Notes under the pieces: generated by a model | What the model was told of the DNA's origin: nothing | Databases searched by the model: none | Seen by the model: the letters and a program-made list of their open reading frames with translations, nothing else | Translations under genes and position numbers: made by a program | From: Streptomyces sp. TLI_146 | GTDB taxonomy: Bacteria > Actinomycetota > Actinomycetes > Streptomycetales > Streptomycetaceae | DNA: 64,000 nucleotides | Reading direction: 5' to 3' | NCBI RefSeq assembly: GCF_002846415.1 | Contig: NZ_PJMX01000001.1 | Coordinates: 2,914,001 to 2,978,000, forward strand | Shown here: in pieces, positions 8,275 through 15,494 of the stretch | How the letters are laid out: each line of letters starts with the position of its first letter | Position numbering within the stretch: the first letter of the stretch is position 1

Positions 8275-10416
8275 ATGTCATCGTTCAGGAAGTTCAGAAA
8301 ACGGGCCGGTAAACGGGCTGGTACCGCACTCGCCGCACTTCCGCTGCTGGCCGGCGGCCTGGTCGCCCTGGCCGCCACGGCCGCGCCGCCCGCCGCGGCC
8401 GTCGACAACGGCCTCGCCCGGACCCCGCAGATGGGGTTCAACAACTGGAACTCCACGCACTGCCGGGCCGAGTTCAACGAGGCGATGGTCAAGGGGATCG
8501 CCGACACCTTCGTCTCGCAGGGCCTCAAGGACGCCGGGTACACCTACGTCAACCTCGACGACTGCTGGGCACAGCCCAGCCGCGACGCGAGCGGCAACCT
8601 CGTGCCCGACCCCGTGCGCTTCCCCCACGGGATCAAGGCTGTCGCCGACTATGTGCACTCCAAGGGCCTCAAGTTCGGCCTCTACTCCAGCGCGGGCACC
8701 AAGACCTGCGACGTCCAGGGCTTCCCCGGCGGGCTCGGCCACGAGCAGCAGGACGCCAACCTGTGGGCCTCCTGGGGCGTCGACTACCTCAAGTACGACA
8801 ACTGCAACAACAACGGCGTCGACGCCAAGCAGCGCTACAAGGCGATGGGCGACGCGCTGACGGCCGCCACCCGCTCCACCGGCCGCCCGATCCTCTACAG
8901 CATCTGCGAGTGGGGCTCCAACCAGCCGTGGACCTGGGCCCCGGCCGTCGGCAACTCCTGGCGGACCACCGGCGACATCAGCGACTCCTGGTCGAGCATG
9001 ATCTCCATCGCGCACCAGAACCAGTCGCTGGCGCCGTACGCCGGGCCGGGCGCCTGGAACGACCCCGACATGCTGGAGGTCGGCAACGGCGGGATGACCG
9101 ACACCGAGTACCGCACCCACTTCAGCCTCTGGTCGCAGATGGCCGCGCCGCTGCTGATCGGCAGTGATCTGCGCACCGCGAGCGCCTCGACGCTGGCCAT
9201 CCTCAAGAACACCGACGTGATCGCGGTGGACCAGGACCCGCTCGGCAAGCAGGGCACGGTCGTCGCCGGCTCCGGCGGCCTGGTCGTGATGTCCAAGCCC
9301 CTTTCCGACGGCGGCCGTTCGGTCACGCTGACCAACGAGACCACCTCCACGAAGACGGTGTCCACGACCGTGAAGGACATCGGCATCGGCGGGGCGTCCT
9401 CGTACACGCTGAAGGACCTGTGGTCCAAGGCGACGAGCACGACGACCAATGGCATCAGCGCGTCGGTGCCCGCGCACGGCACGGTCATGTTCCGGGTGAC
9501 GCCGGGCAGTCCGGTGCCGCCGCCGACCGGCCTGAACCAGCTGAGCGATCTGCCGTGGACGTCGGCGGTGGGCGGCTGGGGTCCGGTGGAGCGCGACCGC
9601 AGCAACGGCGAGCAGGCGGCGGGCGACGGCCACGCCCTCACCATCGGCGGCACGACCTATGCCAAGGGGCTCGGCACGCACGCGCCCAGTGACATCTCGT
9701 ACTACCTGGGCGGCGCCTGCGCGTCGCTCGGGGTCGACGTGGGCGTCGACGACGAGTCGACGAAGGGCGGGTCCGTACGGTTCCAGGTCTGGCGGGACGG
9801 GACGCTGGCCGCCGACAGCGGGGTGCGTACCGCCGCGGATCCGCCCAAGCACCTGAGCGCCGACCTCAAGGGCGGGTCGAAGCTGCGGCTCGTCGTCACG
9901 GACGGGGGCGACGGCATCAACTACGACCATGCCGACTGGGCCGACGCGAAGCTGGCCTGCGGGACCGGCCCCTCGGCCGGTACGCACGATCTCAGCGACC
10001 TGACCTGGACGTCGGCCACCAACGGGTGGGGGCCGGTGGAGAAGGACCGCAGCAACGCCGAGCAGGCGGCGGGTGACGGCACACCGCTCACCGTCAATGG
10101 AACGGTGTACGCGAAGGGCCTCGGCACCCACGCCGCGAGCTCCGTCTCGTACTACCTGGGCGGCGGCTGCTCCTCGCTGACCACGGCGGTGGGGGTGGAC
10201 GACGAGGTCACCACCAAGGGGTCCGTCGTCTTCCAGATCTGGCGCGACGGGACGCAGGCCGCCGACAGCGGGAAGCTCACGTCTGCGGATGCGGCGAAGC
10301 AGTTGTCCGTCGATCTGACGGGCTCGCTTGAGGTGCGGCTTGTGGTCACCGACGCGGGGGACGGGGTCGACTACGACCATGCGGACTGGGCGGGGCCTCG
10401 GCTTGTGTGTGGCTAG
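8275..10416 (+). CDS. Secreted GH27 alpha-galactosidase with two C-terminal NPCBM-type domains
   Basis: 713 aa. A signal peptide (basic start, hydrophobic core, cut near PPAAA-VDNG) is followed by a GH27 barrel starting at GLARTPQMGFNNWN. Asp175 in KYDNC is the expected nucleophile and Asp234 in RTTGDISD the expected acid/base. A beta-sandwich linker region leads to two tandem ~145-residue domains (from about residues 424 and 569), each with LSDLPWTSA/LSDLTWTSA, GLGTHA, SYYLGG and YDHADWA, typical of NPCBM carbohydrate-binding modules. It should remove terminal alpha-galactose from plant or other glycans outside the cell. The ATG at 8275 has GGAG 6 bp upstream. Confidence 0.93.
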   Translation: MSSFRKFRKRAGKRAGTALAALPLLAGGLVALAATAAPPAAAVDNGLARTPQMGFNNWNSTHCRAEFNEAMVKGIADTFVSQGLKDAGYTYVNLDDCWAQPSRDASGNLVPDPVRFPHGIKAVADYVHSKGLKFGLYSSAGTKTCDVQGFPGGLGHEQQDANLWASWGVDYLKYDNCNNNGVDAKQRYKAMGDALTAATRSTGRPILYSICEWGSNQPWTWAPAVGNSWRTTGDISDSWSSMISIAHQNQSLAPYAGPGAWNDPDMLEVGNGGMTDTEYRTHFSLWSQMAAPLLIGSDLRTASASTLAILKNTDVIAVDQDPLGKQGTVVAGSGGLVVMSKPLSDGGRSVTLTNETTSTKTVSTTVKDIGIGGASSYTLKDLWSKATSTTTNGISASVPAHGTVMFRVTPGSPVPPPTGLNQLSDLPWTSAVGGWGPVERDRSNGEQAAGDGHALTIGGTTYAKGLGTHAPSDISYYLGGACASLGVDVGVDDESTKGGSVRFQVWRDGTLAADSGVRTAADPPKHLSADLKGGSKLRLVVTDGGDGINYDHADWADAKLACGTGPSAGTHDLSDLTWTSATNGWGPVEKDRSNAEQAAGDGTPLTVNGTVYAKGLGTHAASSVSYYLGGGCSSLTTAVGVDDEVTTKGSVVFQIWRDGTQAADSGKLTSADAAKQLSVDLTGSLEVRLVVTDAGDGVDYDHADWAGPRLVCG

Positions 10417-10419
10417 TCC

Positions 10420-10490
10420 TCGTCTGCGGGCCGTGGGGGCTGGTCGCGCCCACGCGGCGGAGCCGCACAATGACACAGCCCCGCGCCCCT
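10420..10490 (+). repeat. Dispersed intergenic repeat, long variant after the GH27 gene
   Basis: Starts with CGTCTGCGGGCCGTGG and ends CCCCGCGCCCCT, with the internal hairpin insertion CCACGCGGCGGAGCCGC also found (inverted) at 4506-4578. It begins 4 bp after the stop codon. Confidence 0.7.
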
Positions 10491-10566
10491 AGGTAGGTAC
10501 GGCTGGCCCCGGGCAGATTCCGCGCGCGCCCCTAGGTAGATACGGCTGGCCCCGGGCGGATTCCGC
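10482..10566 (+). repeat. 43-bp imperfect tandem duplication leading into a terminator
   Basis: The segment with CCCCTAGGTAG, GGCTGGCCCCGGGC and GATTCCGC occurs twice with a 43 bp period. Only the second copy keeps the complementary arm that forms the terminator stem; in the first, the arm reads GCGCGC instead of GCCCGG. Confidence 0.7.
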
Positions 10567-10585
10567 CCGGGGCCGGGCGTTTTTT
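10548..10585 (+). terminator. Rho-independent terminator after the GH27 gene
   Basis: A 12 bp stem GGCCCCGGGCGG / CCGCCCGGGGCC with loop ATT, followed within a few bases by a run of six T (10580-10585). The strongest classical terminator in the window. Confidence 0.85.
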
Positions 10586-10654
10586 CGTGGTCATCCGATC
10601 GAAACCTGCCAGGGGTGTTGCGGATGGCCGGTTCTGCGCCAAAATCCTCTGGAC

Positions 10655-10690
10655 CTTCTACGCGCGTCGCGTAGCGACTTCTACGCGCGT
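10655..10690 (+). promoter_or_regulatory. Direct and inverted repeat upstream of the 5'-nucleotidase gene
   Basis: CTTCTACGCGCGT occurs at 10655-10667 and 10678-10690, a 23 bp period (about two helical turns). The first copy also forms a 17 bp palindrome CTACGCGCGTCGCGTAG (10658-10674). It ends 25 bp before the ATG. A third copy of the 12-mer lies upstream of the RNase gene (35255-35266). Confidence 0.6.
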
Positions 10691-10715
10691 AACACACCGT
10701 CAGGGAGTGCATCAC

Positions 10716-12515
10716 ATGCCGCTGAACCGTAGGACGTTCCTGGGCACCACGGCCGCCGCCGGAGCCGGTGCGGCCATAGTCGGGGGCGTCGCGGCCCCCG
10801 CCGAGGCCCATGAGCACGGGCACGGGCGGACGCCCAAGCGGTACTCGTTCAGCGTCATGGGCACCACCGACCTGCACGGCAACGTCTTCAACTGGGACTA
10901 CTTCACGGACAAGGAGTTCGACGACAAGGCCCACAACGACGTCGGCCTCGCCAAGATCTCCACGCTCGTCGAGCAGATCCGCAAGGAGAAGGGCCGCCAC
11001 AACACCCTGATGATCGACGCGGGTGACACCATCCAGGGCACCCAGCTCTCGTACTACTACGCCAAGGTCGACCCGATCACGGCCAAGCACGGCCCGGTGC
11101 ACCCGATGGCGCAGGCCATGAACGCGATCGGCTACCACGCCGCCGCCCTCGGCAACCACGAGTTCAACTACGGCATCCCGGTGCTGCGCAAGTTCGAGGA
11201 GCAGTGCGACTTCCCGCTGCTCGGCGCCAACGCGCTGGACGCCAAGACGCTGAAGCCCGCCTTCCGGCCGTACGTCATCAAGCGGATGTGCACCCCGCAC
11301 GGCCGCGACGTGCGCGTCGCCATCCTCGGTCTCACCAACCCCGGCATCGCCATCTGGGACAAGGCCAACGTCAGCGGCAAGATGGTCTTCCCCGGCCTTG
11401 AGGAGCAGGCCGCGAAGTGGGTGCCCAAGCTGCGCTCGATGGGCGCGGACGTGGTGATCGTGGCCGCCCACTCGGGCTCCTCGGGCACCTCCTCGTACGG
11501 CGACCAGCTGCCCTACATCGAGAACGCGGCCGCGCTCGTGGCCCAGCAGGTGCCGGGTATCGACGCGATCCTGGTCGGGCACGCGCACACGGAGATCCCC
11601 GAGTACCGGGTGGCGAACAAGCAGACCGGCAAGGAGGTCGTGCTCTCCGAGCCGCTGAAGTGGGGCCAGCGGCTGACCGTGTTCGACTTCGACCTGGTGT
11701 GGGAGAAGGGCCGCTGGACGGTCGAGAAGGCGGGCGCCAAGGTCCTCAACTCCAACACCGCCGCGGAGGACCCGAAGATCGTCCGGATGCTCTCGGACGA
11801 GCACAAGAAGGTCGTGGCGTACGTCAACCAGGTCATCGGCACCTCGAAGGCGGCCATGACCACCGCCGAGGCGGCCTGGAAGGACGAGCCGATCATCGAC
11901 CTGATCAACACGGTCCAGGTCGACACGGTGAAGGCGGCGCTGGCGGGTGGCGCCTATGCCTCTCTGCCGGTTCTCTCCCAGGCGTCCTGCTTCTCGCGCA
12001 CGGCCGTCATCCCGGCGGGCCAGGTCACCATCAAGGACGCGGCCGGGCTCTACCCGTTCGAGAACACGCTGGAGGCGCGGCTGCTGACGGGCGCCCAGCT
12101 CAAGGACTATCTGGAGTTCTCGGCGCGGTACTACGTCCAGACGGCCGCCGGGGCGCCCGTCGACCCGTCGAAGCTGACGAACGCCGACAACACCCCGGAC
12201 TACAACTACGACGCGGTGTCGGGGCTCACGTATGACATCGACATCGCGAAGCCGGCCGGTTCCCGGATCGCGAACCTGAAGTTCCAGGGCAAGCCGCTGG
12301 ACCCGGCCGCGCAGTTCGTCCTCGCCGTCAACAACTACCGGGCCAACGGCGGCGGGAACTTCCCGCATGTCGCGGCCGCGAAGCAGGTGTTCTCGAACTC
12401 GGAGGAGATCCGCAACACGATCATCGCCTGGGTGAAGGCGAAGGGCGTCGTCGACCCCGCCGCGTTCGCCTCCGTGGACTGGAAGCTGGTCCGCGACGGG
12501 GTCGCCGTCTTCTAG
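10716..12515 (+). CDS. Tat-exported 5'-nucleotidase / 2',3'-cyclic phosphodiesterase
   Basis: 599 aa. The N-terminus NRRTFLGTTAAAG is a twin-arginine signal ending near AEA-HEHGHG. The metallophosphatase domain shows all metal motifs: TTDLHGN, DAGDTIQG, GNHEFNYG, AAHSGSSG and VGHAHTE. A C-terminal 5'-nucleotidase domain (NADNTPDYNYDAVSG, VNNYRANGGG) completes the UshA/CpdB architecture. The folded, metal-loaded enzyme is exported and likely salvages phosphate and nucleosides from extracellular nucleotides. Start chosen at the ATG with GGGAG upstream. Only 6 bp separate it from the convergent hydroxylase gene. Confidence 0.92.
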   Translation: MPLNRRTFLGTTAAAGAGAAIVGGVAAPAEAHEHGHGRTPKRYSFSVMGTTDLHGNVFNWDYFTDKEFDDKAHNDVGLAKISTLVEQIRKEKGRHNTLMIDAGDTIQGTQLSYYYAKVDPITAKHGPVHPMAQAMNAIGYHAAALGNHEFNYGIPVLRKFEEQCDFPLLGANALDAKTLKPAFRPYVIKRMCTPHGRDVRVAILGLTNPGIAIWDKANVSGKMVFPGLEEQAAKWVPKLRSMGADVVIVAAHSGSSGTSSYGDQLPYIENAAALVAQQVPGIDAILVGHAHTEIPEYRVANKQTGKEVVLSEPLKWGQRLTVFDFDLVWEKGRWTVEKAGAKVLNSNTAAEDPKIVRMLSDEHKKVVAYVNQVIGTSKAAMTTAEAAWKDEPIIDLINTVQVDTVKAALAGGAYASLPVLSQASCFSRTAVIPAGQVTIKDAAGLYPFENTLEARLLTGAQLKDYLEFSARYYVQTAAGAPVDPSKLTNADNTPDYNYDAVSGLTYDIDIAKPAGSRIANLKFQGKPLDPAAQFVLAVNNYRANGGGNFPHVAAAKQVFSNSEEIRNTIIAWVKAKGVVDPAAFASVDWKLVRDGVAVF

Positions 12516-12521
12516 GCCCTC

Positions 12522-13934
12522 TCAGCCCTCCAGCGGGATCAGGCCGCCCGGTGCCCTCGGCGCCGGGCGGCTCTCCTCCTGCTTGGCCAGGCCGAACGTG
12601 GTGAACGCCGTCCGCGTCGGCAGCGGGTACGGCTCCTTGCCCGTCAGGGAGTTCAGGATCGCCGCGCTGCGCCAGGCCGCCAGGCCCAGGTCGGGGGCGC
12701 CCACGCCGTGGGTGTGCTTCTCCGCGTTCTGGACGTACACCGCGCCGGTGACCGAGCTGTCCAGGACCAGGCGGAAGTCCGCGTCGACGCGCGGGCGTTC
12801 GGAGGAGTCCAGGCGCATGTACGGGTCCAGGCCCGAGAGCATGCGGGTCAGCGGGCGCTCCCGGTAGCCGGTGGCCAGGATCACTGCGTCCGTGGTCAGC
12901 CGGGAGCGCACGCCCTGCTGGGTGTGTTCGAGGTGCAGCTCGACCTTGGTGGTGGCCACCCGGCCCGCCGTGCGGACGCTGACGCCGGGCGTGAGGGTCG
13001 CGTCGGGCCAGCCGCCGTGCTGGGTGCGGCGGTAGAGCTCGTCGTGGATGGCGGCGATGGTCTCCGCGTCGATGCCCTTGTGGAGCTGCCACTGGCGGGG
13101 CACCAGCTCGTCGCGTACGGGCTCGGCCAGGGCGTGGAAGTAGCGCGTGTAGTCGGGTGTGAAGTGCTCTAGGCCCAGCTTCGAGTACTCCATCGGCGCG
13201 AAGGTCTCGGTGCGGGCCAGCCAGGTGAGCCGCTCGCGGCCCGCCGGGCGGTTGCGCAGCAGGTCGAGGAAGACCTCGGCGCCGGACTGGCCGGAGCCGA
13301 CGACGGTGATGTGGTCGGCGGCGAGGAACCGGTCCCGGTGGTCGAGGTAGTCGGCCGAGTGGATCACCGGCACCGCGGGCGCGTCCGCGAGCGGCCTGAG
13401 CGGCTCCGGCACATACGGCTCGGTGCCGACGCCGAGCACCAGGTTGCGGGCGAAGGCGCGGCCCAGCGCCTCGGCCTGGCCGTGCGCGTCGAGCTGGGTG
13501 AAGTCGACCTCGAACAGCTCCCGTTCGGGGTTCCAGCGCACCGCGTCCACCTGGTGGCCGAAGTGCAGCCCGGGCAGGCTCTCGCTGACCCAGCGGCAGT
13601 ACGCGTCGTACTCGGTGCGCTGGATGTGGAAGCGCTCGGCGAAGTAGAACGGGAAGAGCCGCTCGCGGTGGCGCAGGTAGTTGAGGAACGACCAGGGGCT
13701 GGCGGGGTCGGCGAGGGTCACCAGGTCGGCCAGGAACGGGACTTGGAGGGTGGTGCCCTCGATGAGCAGGCCGGGGTGCCAGTGGAAGGCGCGGCGCTGT
13801 TCGTAGAAGGCGGTCGAGAGTCCGCCGGGCACACCGTGGGCGAGGGCGGCGAGCGAGAGGTTGAACGGGCCCACTCCGATGCCCACCAGGTCGTGCGGGC
13901 GGTCGAGGTCTTGGACGGGTGCCGGTGCGGTCAT
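12522..13934 (-). CDS. Lysine/ornithine N-hydroxylase family protein (DesB/IucD-like)
   Basis: 470 aa flavin monooxygenase. The FAD site GIGVGPFNLSLAAL, the segment LLIEGTTLQVPFLADLVTLADPASPWSFLNYL and the NADPH site GSGQSGAEVFLDLL are hallmarks of the siderophore N-hydroxylase family (IucD, PvdA, DesB). The likely reaction is N-hydroxylation of cadaverine, since the gene overlaps by 4 bp (ATGA) with a PLP decarboxylase upstream; lysine is the alternative. The N-acyltransferase and NIS synthetase that complete desferrioxamine synthesis are not next to it. Confidence 0.88.
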   Translation of the reverse strand: MTAPAPVQDLDRPHDLVGIGVGPFNLSLAALAHGVPGGLSTAFYEQRRAFHWHPGLLIEGTTLQVPFLADLVTLADPASPWSFLNYLRHRERLFPFYFAERFHIQRTEYDAYCRWVSESLPGLHFGHQVDAVRWNPERELFEVDFTQLDAHGQAEALGRAFARNLVLGVGTEPYVPEPLRPLADAPAVPVIHSADYLDHRDRFLAADHITVVGSGQSGAEVFLDLLRNRPAGRERLTWLARTETFAPMEYSKLGLEHFTPDYTRYFHALAEPVRDELVPRQWQLHKGIDAETIAAIHDELYRRTQHGGWPDATLTPGVSVRTAGRVATTKVELHLEHTQQGVRSRLTTDAVILATGYRERPLTRMLSGLDPYMRLDSSERPRVDADFRLVLDSSVTGAVYVQNAEKHTHGVGAPDLGLAAWRSAAILNSLTGKEPYPLPTRTAFTTFGLAKQEESRPAPRAPGGLIPLEG

Positions 13935-15295
13935 CGCGGGATGCTGCCTTCCACGGTCTTGAGGAGCTGTGCCAGGTCGCCGGTGGTGGTGTGGGGGTTG
14001 AGCAGGGTGGCCTTGAGCCAGAGGCGTCCGTCGGCGCGGGCCCTGCCGAGGACGGCCCGGCCCTCGGTGAGCAGGGCGCGGCGGATCCGGGCGACCTCAT
14101 TGTCGGGGGCGCCCGTCGGGCGGAACAGGACGGTGGAGATCACGGGCCGCTCGTACAGGTCGAACCGGGGGTGCTCCTCGACCAGGTCCGCGAAGGTCCG
14201 GGCGAGGGCGAGCGTGCTGTCGACGAGCTCGGCGAGGCCGGTGCGGCCGAGCGCGCGGAGCGTGACGGCGATCTTCAGTACGTCCGGTCTGCGGGTGGTC
14301 CGCAGGGAGCGGCCGAGGAGGTCGGGCAGGCCCGCTTCGGTGTCGTCACCGGCGTTGAGGTAGTCGGCGGTGTGCGCCAGCGGGGCGAGGCGGGCCGGGT
14401 CGGGGACCGCGAGCAGCCCGGCGGCGACCGGCTGCCAGCCGAGTTTGTGCAGGTCGAGCGTGAGGGAGTGGGCGTGTTCGAGGCCGCGCAGCTTCTCCCG
14501 GTGGGTGTCGCTGAAGATCAGCGGGCCGCCGTAGGCCGCGTCGACGTGCAGTTCGGCGCCGTGCCGGGCGCACAGGGCGGCGATCTCGGGGAGCGGGTCG
14601 ATCGCGCCGGTGTCGGTCGTGCCCGCGGTGGCGGTGACGAGCAGAGGTTGGTGCAGGTCGGTGAGGGCCTCGTCGAGGGCGGCGAGGTCGAGGGTGCCGG
14701 AGGGGGCGGGGACGGTGACCGGCTCCGGGAGGCCGAGGAGCCAGGCTGCGCGGGCGACCGAGTGGTGGGCGTTGGCGCCCTGGACGACCTGGACCGCCCC
14801 GTGCCGTTCGCGGGCCAGCAGCAGGGCGAGCTGGTTGGACTCGGTGCCGCCGCTGGTGACCAGCGCGTCGCCGCCGGGCCAGAACTCGGCGGCCAGCGCC
14901 CGGGTGACGAGGGCTTCGAGCTCGGTGGCCGCGGGGGCCTGGTCCCAGGAGTCGAGGGACGGGTTGAGCGCGGAGGCGGCCAGGTCGGCGGCCGCGGCGA
15001 GGGCCAGCGGCGGGGTGTGCAGATGGGCGGCGCAGCGCGGGTCGGCGGGGTCGGCCGCGCCCTGTGCCAGGGCCCGCACCAGCGTGGTCAGCGCCTCCTC
15101 GGCGCTGGTGCCCCGTAACGGGAGCACGTCGCCGATCGCGGCCCCGAGCCGCACGGCCACCGCCTCCGGCCCGCCGCCCGGCAACGGCCCGCCCCGGGCC
15201 ACCGCGCCCTCGCGCAGCGCGTCGAGGACGACACCGAGGAGGGGGTGCAGGGCGGCGGGGCCGTGGGGGCCGCCGGCGAGGGGCGGGAGGTGCAT
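13931..15295 (-). CDS. PLP-dependent decarboxylase (lysine/DesA-like, group II)
   Basis: 454 aa group II PLP decarboxylase. The PLP-binding lysine is Lys284 in LTLDLHKLGWQ, and the motifs HLHTPP, ALVTSGGTESNQLAL and HVDAAYGGP are present. In Streptomyces the DesA member turns lysine into cadaverine; aromatic amino acids or diaminobutyrate are alternative substrates. First gene of a two-gene unit, translationally coupled to the N-hydroxylase. I looked for a DmdR-type iron box upstream (15296-15400) and saw none. Confidence 0.85.
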   Translation of the reverse strand: MHLPPLAGGPHGPAALHPLLGVVLDALREGAVARGGPLPGGGPEAVAVRLGAAIGDVLPLRGTSAEEALTTLVRALAQGAADPADPRCAAHLHTPPLALAAAADLAASALNPSLDSWDQAPAATELEALVTRALAAEFWPGGDALVTSGGTESNQLALLLARERHGAVQVVQGANAHHSVARAAWLLGLPEPVTVPAPSGTLDLAALDEALTDLHQPLLVTATAGTTDTGAIDPLPEIAALCARHGAELHVDAAYGGPLIFSDTHREKLRGLEHAHSLTLDLHKLGWQPVAAGLLAVPDPARLAPLAHTADYLNAGDDTEAGLPDLLGRSLRTTRRPDVLKIAVTLRALGRTGLAELVDSTLALARTFADLVEEHPRFDLYERPVISTVLFRPTGAPDNEVARIRRALLTEGRAVLGRARADGRLWLKATLLNPHTTTGDLAQLLKTVEGSIPR

Positions 15296-15419
15296 GGGGC
15301 GAGTCCTTCGGGTGTGCGAACGACGGCCTCACCAGCGTGGAGCGTCCCGGCCCGGTGGGGCTGCCCTGCACAACGATCTCAACCCGAAAGTGGTACTGGC
15401 CCCCGGAGGCGGGGGGTTG

Positions 15420-15453
15420 GGGGGTGGCGCGCTGGTATGAGCGCGCCACCCCC
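15420..15453 (-). terminator. Long hairpin terminator after pepN
   Basis: A perfect 14 bp stem (GGGGGTGGCGCGCT / AGCGCGCCACCCCC) with loop GGTATG, 42 bp beyond the pepN stop and upstream of the decarboxylase gene. No U-run. Confidence 0.7.
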
Positions 15454-15494
15454 GGCGCCGCCGTGCGGCGGCGTCCCCGGTCGGGCCGCCCCGG

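Noticed and set aside
15296..15400. Possible iron box before the decarboxylase/N-hydroxylase pair
   Set aside because: No TTAGGTTAGG...CCTAA-like palindrome found on either strand.
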